NCBI GenBank assembly: GCA_020025275.1 | Contig: JAHHSI010000001.1 | Location: forward strand, 124,001 to 188,000 | Direction of reading: 5' to 3' | Length of the DNA stretch: 64,000 nucleotides | From: Oscillospiraceae bacterium | GTDB taxonomy: Bacteria > Bacillota > Clostridia > Oscillospirales > Oscillospiraceae | Shown here: positions 49,894-60,300 of the stretch, in pieces | Layout of the letters: every line of letters starts with the position of its first letter | Numbering within the stretch: position 1 is the first letter of the stretch | Made by a program: the position numbers and the translations under genes | The notes under the pieces: generated by a model | Databases searched by the model: none | Seen by the model: only the letters and a program-made list of their open reading frames with translations | Told to the model about the DNA's origin: nothing

Positions 49894-52800
49894 ATGGAAG
49901 GACTGCTGCAGGAGCTGTTGCACATCAAAGAACTGAAAGAGCTGCATGAGGCAGTGGGACAGCGCCCCTGCCGAGCGCTGGTGACGGGACTGGGACCGGC
50001 ACATCGGGCGCAGGTGGCGGCCGCACTGGCGTGGACCGACCACCGGCCGCTGCTGATGCTCTGCAGCGACGAGACGGAGGCCGAGCGCATGGCGGCGGAT
50101 CTGCAGACCCTGCTCCGACAGGAGCCGGTGGTGCTGCCGGGGCGTGAGGTACAGCTGCGGCCCATTGAGGCGGCCAGCCGCCAGTGGGAGTATCGGCGGC
50201 TGGAGGCGCTGCGCAAGCTGATGACGGAGCCGGCAGGTGTGGTGGTCACCACCATGCAGGCCCTTACGCAGCGCTGTATCCCGCCGGAGGTGCTGCAACA
50301 GAGCATGATCGAACTGGCGGTGGGACAGCAATGGGATCTGTCCTGTTTGACGGCACAACTGGTGGCTGCGGGCTATGTCCGGGCTGAAACGGTGGAGGGT
50401 GTCGGACAGTTTGCGCTGCGTGGCGGTATTTTGGACATCTTCTCCCCCGGCGCCCAGCAGGCCGTCCGCTGTGAGTTTTTCGATGACGAGATCGACGCCA
50501 TGGGGGCCTTCGATGTAGGGACCCAGCGGCGTACCCATAACTGCCATGAGGCCGTGATCCTGCCGGCAGGCGAATTTTTGCCTTTCTGGCAGGAGGGAGC
50601 GGCGGAGGAACTGGCCCGGCGCATGGAGGAAGCCGCCGAGAAGCTGGGACGCAAAAAGAACGGTGAAAAGCTGGGCCAGACACTCCGCGCCGATGCGGAG
50701 ATGCTGCGCCGCGGCGTTACCCCGCCCGGCGCCGACCGCTACGGAGCTGCCGTCTATCCGAGGAGGGCCACGGCACTGGACTATCTGTCCGAGCGGACCT
50801 TGGTGTGCTTCAGTGAGAGCGGACGCATCAGCGAGGGCACCCACGGCTGGCAGGTACAGCTGCGGCAGGATCTGGCTGTGGCGGCGGAGGACGGCAGCCT
50901 GTCCGGTAGTTTTGCCGATCCGGCCATGGGGGCGGAGGAACTGGCAGAGCGGTTGGACGCCTTCCCTGTGATTCAAATGGAGAGCCTGCCCACCAGCCGG
51001 TATTTCCTGCCGCCCACGGCCCTTTTTCAGGTAGCGGCCAAGCAGCTTTCCGGCTACGGCGGTTCTCTGGAGACGGCTGTGACGGACATGACCCACTACC
51101 TGACCACGGGGTATCGGGTCATGGTGCTGTGCGGCGGCAAGGTGCGGGCGGAAAACCTGCGCCAGATGCTGACCGAGCGGAAAATCCCGGCGGCTCTGAA
51201 CTTTGCCGGAGATGTTGTTCCGCCCAAGGGACAGGTCAGCATCGTTCTGGGCACGCTGCGTGCCGGCAGCGAATATCCGGCGCTGAAGCTGGCGGTATTG
51301 ACGGAGGGGCAGCTGACCACGCCGCTCTCCGGGAAGAAACCTGCGCACCGCACCACGTCGGCCCGGGATGAATCCCGCCGGCGCATCCAGTCCTACGCCG
51401 ACCTGACGCCGGGGGATCTGGTGGTGCATACCCATCACGGCATCGGCCGCTTTGTGGGCATGGTGCGGATGCCGGTGGACGGTGTGGAAAAGGACTATAT
51501 TAAGATCTCCTACGCCGGCAGCGATGCCCTCTATGTACCGGCCACGTCGCTGGATCTGGTGAGCAAGTACATCGGCGGCGGGGAGGATCACGAGCGCACA
51601 CGCCTGAATAAATTAGGCGGCAGTGATTGGACCAAGACCACCCGCAAGGCAAAGGCTGCCGCCCGGGAGCTGGCCAAGGGGCTCATCGACCTCTACGCCC
51701 AGCGCCAGCATCAGCCGGGGTTTGCCTTTTCGCCCGACTCCCCGTGGCAGCAGGAGTTCGAGGAGGCTTTTGACTACGAGGAGACGGAGGATCAGCTGCA
51801 GGCGATCCGGGAGATCAAGGCGGACATGGAGCGCCCCATCCCGATGGACCGGCTGCTGTGCGGCGATGTGGGCTACGGCAAGACGGAGGTGGCACTGCGG
51901 GCTGTGATGAAGTGCATCATGGACGGAAAGCAGGCAGCGATCCTGGTGCCCACCACGGTATTGGCACAGCAGCACTACGCTACGGCCACCAGCCGCTTCC
52001 GCAGTTTTCCCGTCACGGTGGAGGTACTCAGCCGCTTTGGCAGTACCAAACAGGTGAAGGACATTATGGAGCGGACGGCGCAGGGGCGGGTGGATCTGCT
52101 GATCGGCACCCATAAGCTGCTGCAAAAGAATCTGCAATTTAAGAATCTGGGACTGCTCATCATCGACGAGGAGCAGCGCTTCGGCGTGAAACATAAGGAA
52201 AACCTGCGGGAAAAGGCACGGCAGGTGGATACACTGACGCTGTCAGCCACCCCTATCCCCCGCACGCTGAACATGGCCCTCTCCGGTATCCGGGACATGA
52301 GCACTCTGACCGAGCCGCCGCAGGACCGCCAGAGTGTGCAGACCTATGTGCTGGAGCACGACTGGGGCGTTGTGGGTGAGGCCATGCGCCGGGAACTCAG
52401 CCGTGGCGGACAGGTCTACTATCTCCACAACCGTGTGGAAAACATGGAAACGGTCGTCGGACATATCCGGGCTTTACTGGGGGAGGAGGCCGTGGTGGCC
52501 GTGGCCCACGGCAAGATGACCGAGACAGAGCTCAGCCGTGTCATGCAGCAGATGTCCGACGGACAGATCCAGGTGCTGGTGTGCACCACCATCATTGAAA
52601 CCGGCATTGACATCCCCAACGCCAATACCCTGATCATTGAGGATGCCGACCGGATGGGGCTTGCCCAACTCCATCAGATCCGGGGACGGATCGGGCGCAG
52701 CTCACGCCGGGCCTATGCCTATCTCACCTACCGTCCCGGCAAGATCCTGACGGAGGTGGCCAGCAAGCGCCTGTCCGCCATCCGGGAGTATGTGGATTTT

Positions 52801-53439
52801 GGCTCCGGCTTCAAGATCGCCATGCGGGATCTGGAGATCCGCGGCGCCGGAAACCTGCTGGGACCGGAGCAGTCGGGCTATATGATGAGCGTCGGCTACG
52901 ATATGTATTTGAAGCTCCTCAACGACGCCGTACTGGAGCAGCAGGGCAAGGCCAAGGAGATCCTGCCGGAGTGTGCGGCCGATTTGACCGTATCGGCACA
53001 CATTCCGGAGCGATATGTGCCCTCGGCCCAGCAGCGGATGGATCTTTACCGCCGCATTGCGGCCATCCGCACCACGGCGGACTGCGATGAACTGACGGAT
53101 GAGCTGTTGGACCGCTACGGCGATGTGCCGTCCACGGTGCAGGCGCTGCTGGATGTGGCGCTGCTGCGGGCAGCGGCGGCGGAGAATGGCATCTGCGATA
53201 TTACCCAGAAAGGACGGAAGGTCATATTCAGCTTCACGGAATATGTTCACGTCCCCAGTCTCATGGCGGTGTGCTCTATGGGCGGGTGGCGCAGCCGGCT
53301 GCTGCTGAGCGCCGGGGAGAAGCCGACACTGACACTGCACCTGAAAAATGGGGAGGACGTGCTGGACGCCGCCGGAAAACTGGTGGAGGACCTGCAGCTC
53401 AAGCGCAGGGAACTGGAAAAAGAGGAGTGCGAGACATGA
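49894..53439 (+). CDS. mfd: transcription-repair coupling factor Mfd
   Basis: 1181 aa. Translocase that removes RNA polymerase stalled at lesions and recruits UvrA. N-terminal UvrB-like module (1-~330; LPGREVQLRPIEAASRQWEY), CarD-like polymerase-interaction domain ~500-560 (LTPGDLVVHTHHGIGRFVGM), helicase: Walker A CGDVGYGKTEVALRA (~655), DEEQRFGVKHKE (~757), SATPIPRTLNMALSG, and motif VI QIRGRIGRSSRRAYAYL; C-terminal D7 region. GGAGAAAGG upstream of the ATG. Confidence 0.97.
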   Translation: MEGLLQELLHIKELKELHEAVGQRPCRALVTGLGPAHRAQVAAALAWTDHRPLLMLCSDETEAERMAADLQTLLRQEPVVLPGREVQLRPIEAASRQWEYRRLEALRKLMTEPAGVVVTTMQALTQRCIPPEVLQQSMIELAVGQQWDLSCLTAQLVAAGYVRAETVEGVGQFALRGGILDIFSPGAQQAVRCEFFDDEIDAMGAFDVGTQRRTHNCHEAVILPAGEFLPFWQEGAAEELARRMEEAAEKLGRKKNGEKLGQTLRADAEMLRRGVTPPGADRYGAAVYPRRATALDYLSERTLVCFSESGRISEGTHGWQVQLRQDLAVAAEDGSLSGSFADPAMGAEELAERLDAFPVIQMESLPTSRYFLPPTALFQVAAKQLSGYGGSLETAVTDMTHYLTTGYRVMVLCGGKVRAENLRQMLTERKIPAALNFAGDVVPPKGQVSIVLGTLRAGSEYPALKLAVLTEGQLTTPLSGKKPAHRTTSARDESRRRIQSYADLTPGDLVVHTHHGIGRFVGMVRMPVDGVEKDYIKISYAGSDALYVPATSLDLVSKYIGGGEDHERTRLNKLGGSDWTKTTRKAKAAARELAKGLIDLYAQRQHQPGFAFSPDSPWQQEFEEAFDYEETEDQLQAIREIKADMERPIPMDRLLCGDVGYGKTEVALRAVMKCIMDGKQAAILVPTTVLAQQHYATATSRFRSFPVTVEVLSRFGSTKQVKDIMERTAQGRVDLLIGTHKLLQKNLQFKNLGLLIIDEEQRFGVKHKENLREKARQVDTLTLSATPIPRTLNMALSGIRDMSTLTEPPQDRQSVQTYVLEHDWGVVGEAMRRELSRGGQVYYLHNRVENMETVVGHIRALLGEEAVVAVAHGKMTETELSRVMQQMSDGQIQVLVCTTIIETGIDIPNANTLIIEDADRMGLAQLHQIRGRIGRSSRRAYAYLTYRPGKILTEVASKRLSAIREYVDFGSGFKIAMRDLEIRGAGNLLGPEQSGYMMSVGYDMYLKLLNDAVLEQQGKAKEILPECAADLTVSAHIPERYVPSAQQRMDLYRRIAAIRTTADCDELTDELLDRYGDVPSTVQALLDVALLRAAAAENGICDITQKGRKVIFSFTEYVHVPSLMAVCSMGGWRSRLLLSAGEKPTLTLHLKNGEDVLDAAGKLVEDLQLKRRELEKEECET

Positions 53440-53476
53440 GCGCCCCATCTCATACGCAAAAGAAAGGAAAGAATTT

Positions 53477-54568
53477 ATGAAACGACTCATTGCCATGCTG
53501 CTGGCCTCGGTGGCCGCGGTGCTGCTGATCGCCTACACTGGGGGGATGAGCAGCGGAAAGCGGACCGATGGTCTCTACTACAAGGCCGCGGGGATCCACC
53601 CTGATGCAGAGCTTCTGGAAATCAACGGCCAGACGGTGACGGCGGAGGAATACCTCTACTGGCTGGCCTATGTATGTGAGTATCTCAATGCCACCGCCGG
53701 CGGAAAGCTGGATCTGCAGGCGCAGGTCAACGAGACCACCACCTTTGGAGAGTATGCCAAGATGGACGCTCTCAATACGGTGAAGCTCTATGCCGTGACC
53801 CGTGCTTGGGCGGCCGAGAACGGCATGACCCTGACGGAGGAGGACGAGGCGGCACTGGAAACCCAGCGTCAGCAGTACGTGGCCTACTACGGCGGGGAGG
53901 AGGCCTACCAAAAGCAGCTGGAACTGCTGGGCATCACCGCGGAGATGCTCCACGACATTGAGGCCACGCCGTATCTGTATGTGCACCTTCGTGACGCCTT
54001 TGTGGCGGCCGATGGGATTCTGTACCCCGGCGAGGAGGCGCTGACAGCCTTCGGCAATGAAAAGGGATATCTGACGGCACGGCTCCTCTACTTCGCAACC
54101 ACGGGCATGGACGATACGGGGAAGGCGGACGTACGGGCCAAGGCCGAGAGTTACGCCGAGAAAATGCAGCAGGCAGAGGATAAAAATGCAACCTTTGCCG
54201 AGCTGGAAAAGGAACTGGGACTGGAGACCAACGCCGCCGGACTCACCTTCCGTGCAGATACCTCCGATCCTGCGGTGAGCGGTGCGGTGGATGCACTGGA
54301 GGAAGGGCAGGTCAGCGGCGTGATCGAGGGGAGCAATGGCTTCTACGTGGCGCTGCGGATGCCCCTGAATCAGCAGGCCCTGTTGGAAGATCTTTTCCAA
54401 CAGCACTTGCAGGAAATGAAAGAAAGTGCTAAAATCGAATATCATACTCGTCTTTATAATAAAATCGATACAGCCGAGTTCTATCGCCGCCTGACAGAGG
54501 AGCGTGCTGCGCTGCAGCAGGGCCCCATGGGGCAGGTTCCGTCCCTGAATCAGACTCCCGGCAACTAA
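53477..54568 (+). CDS. SurA/PrsA-like secreted folding protein
   Basis: 363 aa. Hydrophobic N terminus (MLLASVAAVLLIAYTGG) without a lipobox Cys, so a signal anchor or cleaved signal. SurA-N-like helical chaperone region ~45-200 (ITAEMLHDIEATPYLYVHL) and a weak parvulin-like region ~215-330 (LTARLLYFATTG, VSGVIEGSNGFYVALRMP) that lacks clear active-site residues. Probably an extracytoplasmic chaperone; isomerase activity doubtful. Starts 37 nt after mfd, a pairing often seen in Clostridia. Confidence 0.8.
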   Translation: MKRLIAMLLASVAAVLLIAYTGGMSSGKRTDGLYYKAAGIHPDAELLEINGQTVTAEEYLYWLAYVCEYLNATAGGKLDLQAQVNETTTFGEYAKMDALNTVKLYAVTRAWAAENGMTLTEEDEAALETQRQQYVAYYGGEEAYQKQLELLGITAEMLHDIEATPYLYVHLRDAFVAADGILYPGEEALTAFGNEKGYLTARLLYFATTGMDDTGKADVRAKAESYAEKMQQAEDKNATFAELEKELGLETNAAGLTFRADTSDPAVSGAVDALEEGQVSGVIEGSNGFYVALRMPLNQQALLEDLFQQHLQEMKESAKIEYHTRLYNKIDTAEFYRRLTEERAALQQGPMGQVPSLNQTPGN

Positions 54569-54638
54569 ATGATTGGATGAAAATACAAAAAGAATCGGTG
54601 CTTTTTGTAAGGAAATACGAATTTGCCGGAATCTCTGT

Positions 54639-54659
54639 CAATACTTTGTCAAAGTATTG
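54639..54659. promoter_or_regulatory. 21-bp perfect palindrome, candidate operator of thiolase gene
   Basis: CAATACTTTG-T-CAAAGTATTG: 10-bp perfect arms around one central base. Its 3' end overlaps the -35 hexamer of the thiolase promoter. Typical of a TetR- or GntR-type dimer site; regulator not identified. Confidence 0.7.
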
Positions 54660-54684
54660 ACAAAGTCAAATGGAAGCATATACT
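54657..54684 (+). promoter_or_regulatory. promoter of thiolase gene
   Basis: TTGACA (54657-54662), 16-bp spacer, TATACT (54679-54684), 63 nt before the ATG. Confidence 0.78.
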
Positions 54685-54747
54685 AAGAGATGGAAAGCAA
54701 AAAGAAACCCCACATTGTGAAATAAGAACTGTAGGAGGAAAAAGATT

Positions 54748-56007
54748 ATGAAAGATCTGTACATTGTTAACTGCTGCAGAACCGCAATTGGTTCCTTCGG
54801 TGGCACGCTGAAGAATACGCCTGCTGCAGAGCTGGGCGGCATTGTTGCCAAGGAAGCGCTCAGCCGCGCAGGGCTGAAGCCCGAGCAGGTCGACGAGGTC
54901 ATGTTCGGATGCATCCTGACCGCCGGTCAGGGCCAGAACGTTGCCCGCCAGGTGGCCATCAAGGCCGGCGTGCCCTACGATGTTCCTGCATTCACCGTGG
55001 GCATGGTCTGCGGTTCCGGTATGAAGTCCGTCATCGAGGGTGCCCGTTCCATTCTGGCCGGTGATTCCGATGTCGTACTGTGCGGCGGTACCGAGAATAT
55101 GTCCGCTGCTCCCTTTGCTCTGCCGGATGAGCGCTGGGGCGCTCGCATGGGCGACAAGAAGGTCGTGGATACCATGATCAAGGACGGCCTGTGGGAGCAC
55201 TATAACAACTATCACATGGGTACCACGGCAGAGAATATTGCCGATATTTGGGGCATCACCCGCGAGGAAATGGATGCCTTCGCTGCAGAGACACAGCAGA
55301 AGTGCGAGGCAGCACAGAAGGCTGGCAAGTTCGAGGACGAGATCGTTCCCGTGCCCGTAAAGGTCAAGAAGCAGGTCGTGGAGTTCAAGGTGGATGAGTA
55401 TCCCAAGGCCGGCGTGACCGTGGAGGGGATCTCCAAGCTGCGCGGTGCCTTCCCTGTGGGTCCCGAGGGTGTTGAGGATGAGACCGTTCATACCTTTGAA
55501 GTCACCGGCGTGCACGAGGCAGATACCCGCAAGCACGAGCAGCGCGTGACTGCTGCCAACGCTTCCGGTATCAACGATGGTGCTGCTGCCATCGTTCTGG
55601 CTTCCGGTGAGGCTGTTGAGAAGTACGGCCTGAAGCCCATGGCCAAGCTGATCGGCTGGGGCCAGGGCGGCGTAGATCCCAAGATCATGGGCGTGGGTCC
55701 TGTTCCCGCTTCCCGCGCGGCACTGAAGAAGGCCGGTAAGACCGTGGAGGATCTGGATCTGATCGAGGCCAACGAGGCTTTCGCTGCACAGTCCATCGCT
55801 GTGGCTCGTGAGCTGGGCTTGGACATGAGCAAGGTCAATGTCAACGGCGGCGCCATCGCATTGGGCCACCCCGTGGGTGCTTCCGGTGCTCGTATCATCG
55901 TGACGCTGCTGCATGAGATGAAGAAGCGCGAGGATGCCAAGCTGGGTCTGGCGACCCTGTGCATCGGCGGCGGTATGGGTACGGCCATCGTCGTTGAGAA
56001 GTGCTAA
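54748..56007 (+). CDS. thlA: acetyl-CoA acetyltransferase (thiolase II) with extra loop
   Basis: 419 aa (usual ~392). Joins two acetyl-CoA to acetoacetyl-CoA, first step toward butyrate. Catalytic Cys88 (VGMVCGSGMKS), His in NGGAIALGHPVGASGAR, second Cys in LCIGGGMGTA. Between LRGAF and RVTAANASGINDGA there is an extra stretch of roughly 27 residues (PVGPEGVEDETVHTFEVTGV and on) where ordinary thiolases have about DGTVTAGNASG. Strong codon bias suggests high expression. AGGAGG 10 nt upstream. Stands alone; no other butyrate gene nearby. Confidence 0.95.
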   Translation: MKDLYIVNCCRTAIGSFGGTLKNTPAAELGGIVAKEALSRAGLKPEQVDEVMFGCILTAGQGQNVARQVAIKAGVPYDVPAFTVGMVCGSGMKSVIEGARSILAGDSDVVLCGGTENMSAAPFALPDERWGARMGDKKVVDTMIKDGLWEHYNNYHMGTTAENIADIWGITREEMDAFAAETQQKCEAAQKAGKFEDEIVPVPVKVKKQVVEFKVDEYPKAGVTVEGISKLRGAFPVGPEGVEDETVHTFEVTGVHEADTRKHEQRVTAANASGINDGAAAIVLASGEAVEKYGLKPMAKLIGWGQGGVDPKIMGVGPVPASRAALKKAGKTVEDLDLIEANEAFAAQSIAVARELGLDMSKVNVNGGAIALGHPVGASGARIIVTLLHEMKKREDAKLGLATLCIGGGMGTAIVVEKC

Positions 56008-56035
56008 ACTATCCGGCTATTTTATCGATATTGAG

Positions 56036-56069
56036 AACGCCCGGAGCTTTTGCTCCGGGCGTTTTTTTA
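56036..56069 (+). terminator. terminator of thiolase gene
   Basis: Stem aacgcccggagc / gctccgggcgtt with T7 tail. Confidence 0.92.
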
Positions 56070-56080
56070 GCAGCGGCCAT

Positions 56081-56110
56081 AAAAAGCACCGCTCCCCTGA
56101 AGGAGCGGCA
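56081..56110 (-). terminator. terminator of ppa
   Basis: Stem ccgctcc / ggagcgg, TTCA-type loop, then TGCTTTTT on the minus strand. Confidence 0.75.
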
Positions 56111-56119
56111 CTGAAATGC

Positions 56120-56650
56120 TTATTTGCAGTATTTTTCAATGTAGCTGTTCTGGCACTTGGTGATGATTTTAACGGCATCAGCACGGCCCAGTACGTCGCT
56201 GACCACAGTCTCCTTGCCCTCCAGGCTCTTATAAACACGGAAGAAGTGGCGGATCTCGCTGCCAATATGAGCAGGCAGCTCGGAAATATCGGTATACAGA
56301 TGGAAGGTGGGATCATCAAAGGGGATAGCAATGATCTTCTCATCCAGAGAACCGTTGTCCTCCATGATCATAACGCCAATGGGGAAACAGCGCACCAAGC
56401 TCAGGGGGATGATGCTCTCACTGCATACCACCAATACGTCCAGAGGGTCGCCGTCATCGGCCCAGGTGCGGGGGATGAAACCGTAGTTGGCGGGATAGTG
56501 GGTGGACGTATACAGGATGCGATCGAGACGCAGCAGACCGGTTTCCTTGTCCAACTCGTATTTGTTTTTTGAACCCTTCTCAATCTCGATCACGGCCCAA
56601 AAGTCCTCGGGCTTGACGCGAGACGGGGCAATATCGTGCCAAATATTCAT
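56120..56650 (-). CDS. ppa: inorganic pyrophosphatase, family I
   Basis: 176 aa, soluble Mg2+-dependent. IEIEKGSKNKYELDKETG, YPANYGFIPRTWADDGDPLD (signature with the Asp cluster), HFFRVYKSLEGKE. Start at 56650 with GAGGA about 8 nt upstream. Confidence 0.96.
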   Translation of the reverse strand: MNIWHDIAPSRVKPEDFWAVIEIEKGSKNKYELDKETGLLRLDRILYTSTHYPANYGFIPRTWADDGDPLDVLVVCSESIIPLSLVRCFPIGVMIMEDNGSLDEKIIAIPFDDPTFHLYTDISELPAHIGSEIRHFFRVYKSLEGKETVVSDVLGRADAVKIITKCQNSYIEKYCK

Positions 56651-56785
56651 ATAGAGAGTCCTCCTCGTTATCATTATGTAGAATTTGTTCTTTTCATTAT
56701 ACCTTGCCTTGGGAGGCAAAGCAAGGCAGGAAAGAAAAATTTTTCAGCAAGAGGAAGAATAATTAAAAAGATCGTAAAAAGAGGG

Positions 56786-56814
56786 TTGACATTGCCGGGG
56801 GGATGTGGTATTAT
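56786..56814 (+). promoter_or_regulatory. promoter of tRNA-Leu/tRNA-fMet pair
   Basis: TTGACA (56786-56791), 17-bp spacer, TATTAT (56809-56814), 18 nt before the first tRNA. Confidence 0.82.
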
Positions 56815-56831
56815 AATCCATGCCAAAGTCC

Positions 56832-56917
56832 GCCGGTGTGGTGGAATGGTAGACACAGGAGACTTAAAATCTCCAGGTAGCAATACCGTACCGGTTCGAG
56901 TCCGGTCACCGGCACCA
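56832..56917 (+). tRNA. tRNA-Leu (anticodon UAA)
   Basis: 86 nt with encoded CCA. Acceptor GCCGGTG pairs with CACCGGC; anticodon stem GGAGA/TCTCC with loop CTTAAAA; long variable arm; GGTTCGAGT T-loop. Confidence 0.96.
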
Positions 56918-56934
56918 ATCCGGGAATAGAATAT

Positions 56935-57010
56935 CGCGGGGTAGAGCAGTTGGTAGCTCGTCGGGCTCATAACCCGGAGGCCGGAGGTTCGAGTCCTCCT
57001 CCCGCAACCA
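56935..57010 (+). tRNA. initiator tRNA-Met (anticodon CAU)
   Basis: 76 nt with encoded CCA. Anticodon loop CTCATAA on a stem ending in three G-C pairs (GGG/CCC) and an unpaired C1-A72 at the acceptor end (CGCGGGG / CCCGCA): the two marks of initiator tRNA. Cotranscribed with tRNA-Leu 17 nt upstream. Confidence 0.95.
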
Positions 57011-57012
57011 AC

Positions 57013-57050
57013 AAAAACACCTGATTTCGTAAGAAATCGGGTGTTTTTCT
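57013..57050 (+). terminator. terminator of tRNA pair
   Basis: 16-bp stem aaaaacacctgatttc / gaaatcgggtgttttt, then TCTTT. Confidence 0.9.
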
Positions 57051-57203
57051 TTGCGTTCAGCCACTGAACAAGACAAAGACAAGTGGACGTGATGGCGTGT
57101 GCTGTGTTTTTACCCAGACGGTCGACGGCATCTGCTTGTGTCCGGCGGAAGATCGCTGCGGCCGGAAGCAATGCGGGGAGGGGCGAAAGAACCGCCCAAT
57201 CAA

Positions 57204-57236
57204 CAAGGCCTCCGGAGCATCGCTCCGAAGGCCTTG
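57204..57236 (-). terminator. hairpin downstream of M14 gene
   Basis: 15-bp stem with one mismatch (caaggcctccggagc / gctccgaaggccttg), 75 nt past the M14 stop; weak T-tract. Nothing else seen in 57051-57310. Confidence 0.5.
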
Positions 57237-57310
57237 CATTGGTTTATCTCGTAGGCACTGCGTCTTCGGTGCAGACACTGCGCCGCTTAGGCACCGCTCC
57301 GGGAGAGGCA

Positions 57311-60300
57311 TCAGGGGCGATTTTTTCTGCGCCGCACGCCTACGGCGGCAACGATGCAGACGGCAGAGAGGGTCATCATTACCGGCCACAGAGCCAGATT
57401 CATGAAATCGCCGGTTTCGGGATTGGTTCCCTCGTTGGGCGTCTCGGGCTGCTGGGGATCGGCCGGCTTCTCAGGCTCGACAGGGGTTTCGGGCTCAACA
57501 GGCTTTTCAGGCTCTCCGGGAGCCGCCACACCCACATACTTCTCCTCCCCCATCATCTGCTCAAAGAGGAAGTTGGAGATGAAGGTATACTCATCCGACT
57601 GATGTCCCTTGTGCGTCAGCGTATCCGCAAAAGCAACCACGTTCATGTTGTCCTCACGATAGGAGAAAGCGATCACGCCGTTATTATAGGCGTCGAAATT
57701 GGTCTTTTCCTCCTCCGTCAGGGTGGTGATGCAGCCCTGCAGCGGCGTCTTGCCGGCGTTCTTAATGAGGACGTTGGCCTCGCCGGGCAGGGTATCGAAG
57801 TGGTTGACGCCATACTCATACATGATATCATCGCCTTCCTTGACATAGGAGGCCGTGATCATCTCGTCGGTAAGATAGGTGACATGAGCCAGCAGATCCA
57901 CACCGTCATTGCAGTTGACCAGAGTGGCGCCGGGGACCAGTTCACCAATGGAGCTGGCGGCACCGCCCCAGAGCATATAGGGCGTACCCGCCTTGGCGGC
58001 GGCGAGGACCTCCTCGTTGGGGGAACCGGCGCCAAGAATGGCATCTGCCTCATCGATGCTGTAGACCATGTCGATGCCCATGCGCTGCAGCGCCACCTTG
58101 TCGAAGTTGTAGTTGAAGTTCCAGGCAGCAAAGCCGCTGTAGCCGCTGTCGCGCTTGGCGGGCTCACCGGTCAGGAAGACCTGAGGGGCCTTGGTCAGGA
58201 CGGTGGCCTCCATATCTTTGCCATAGACACCCTCGGCGCGCAGAATGTACTGGTCGGCGATGCTCAGATAGTCCTCATACGAGCAGATGAAGTCGCTCTT
58301 GTCATCGCCCTCGGTGATCATGGCAACGGTCTTGCCGGCGCGCAGCAGCTCATTCACGGCGATGACGGCGTCTTCAGAGGCGTTTTCGATGATGACATCA
58401 GCGCCCTCCACGCCCAGGAAGCAGCCGTTATAGCCGCGCAGATAGGTCATGGCGTCCGAATAGTCGAGTGGGCTGGTGCAGATGGCCATAATGTCCTTGT
58501 AGGCATCCGGTTCTGCCACGGTGATGATGTCGTAGCCGCGGGCATACGGCTGCTGGGCAAAGGATTCGGAGAACAGACCGGTCCAACCGTTGAGGAAAGT
58601 GCCGGGGAACAGCTGCGAGTGGGCCAGAGAACGCTTGGCCTGATGCATGGAGACAATGAGTGTTCCGGTGGGATATTCCACACCGTCATAGACGAAGGCC
58701 TTGTTGGCCACATGGACCTTCACGTCATTACGGGTCAGATACTTCAAAGCCTCGGCGGCATCCTCCAGATTCCGCTGGTGGTACGGATCCATGGGGATAA
58801 TAAAGCACTCGCAGTAGAAGTTGCCGTTTTCACCCTCACCGTCATGGACGGGACGCATCAGGGCCGCCTGCTCGGGAGAGATCTCGTTGAACTGGTTGAC
58901 GAAGAAGGGGGCGACCTCCTGATTGGAATTGGCGTTCTTTACGCCGCGTTGGAAGAGTCTAGCTTGGTTGCGCAGGAGTTCCTGCTTGTTGCCGCTGATG
59001 TAGGAGGCCTGCCCCAGCAGACCGTAGGGGATGACGCGCTCGGCCGTGATGTCGTCATAGGCGGGCATCTCCCAGGTAATGCCGCAGGTACCGATCAGCG
59101 GGGGGAACTGACCGCCGGTGTTGGTGTAGGAGTCGTCCCAAGGAGCGTCCCACACAACGCCGCCGCCATCGGCCCGGTGTAGATAGTCACGGGCGGGCAT
59201 TTCGTAGCTGTTGTAGGCGTCGTTATTGACGATACAGGCAGCGCCCAGACTCTCCCCCAGTTCCACAAACTGCTTGGCTATCAGGTCGTACTCATAGTTG
59301 GGCTCGTGGGGAGGTGTGCAGGGCTCGATCAGCATCCCCTCGATGCGGCCGTGAATTTCATCATAAACCATGGGGTTCCAGGTGCCGATCGTGTGCTGCA
59401 AATTGGCATCTTCATACATGGTCTGGTTGACCTCGTCGCGGTTGGGGTCATAGCCCAGACTGGTGGCGCGGGTGCCGTTCTCATAGCCCACGGGGTTCAT
59501 GGTGGGGGCAATGAGGAAGATCACGTGATCCAGCAGATCCGAAATTTTCAAGGAGGTATCCTGATCCATGGTGTAGTACTTGGCCATATCCACGGGGGCG
59601 GAATAGCCGTATTTGGTGCCGTCCTCATGGGTATAGATGCCCTGATCGCCGCGGATCAGACCATACTCATTGCAGATGCCTTCCATCGAGGCGGGCAGCA
59701 CGCTGTTGAACACCTCGCTGCGCTCATAGGCGATGCGCTCTTTCCCAGCCTGCGTCAGACCTGTGATGATGTCATAGTCGTCTACGGTGTCCAGACGGGT
59801 CATGATTTGGGCGAAGTTCAGGATGCCGTTGACGCAGGAGTTTTCGTTCGTATGGCAGTTGGTGATCAGCATCGGCACCTTCAGATCGGCCAGCTCGCCG
59901 CTTTCAAGCTGGCGCAGTGCCTCGGCAGGATCATTTTCCGCAAGATCGGTGTAGGCCAGCCACCGATCGACAGCGGCCTTATCACTGGCTACGACCAGAT
60001 AGGGGATGTCGTAGGAGCGCTGGGTCGTGTGGCCCATGGTCTCCAAAGAGACGTAGCGGTCATCGGCGTGGTGGGCGGCCATGTCCTCCAGCTCGTAGTA
60101 CATCTCATAGATGGTTCGGAACGAGTCGTAGGGAACGACCTTGGCATGGACGGAGCCCAGTGTCTCTTCCTCCAGAGCTGCGGTGAAATCGAAATAGCCG
60201 CAGTAGTCAATGAAGTACATACCGTTGGTATGGGGGGTGCTGTAGTCAACTCCCTTCAGCCCCGAGACGCCATGCAGCTCATCGGTATAGAAGAAGCAGC

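Noticed and set aside
54584..54609. Terminator after the SurA-like gene (tacaaaaag / ctttttgta stem)
   Set aside because: The stem is AT-only in most pairs and lacks a T-tract, so I do not call it a terminator, although it may weakly act as one.
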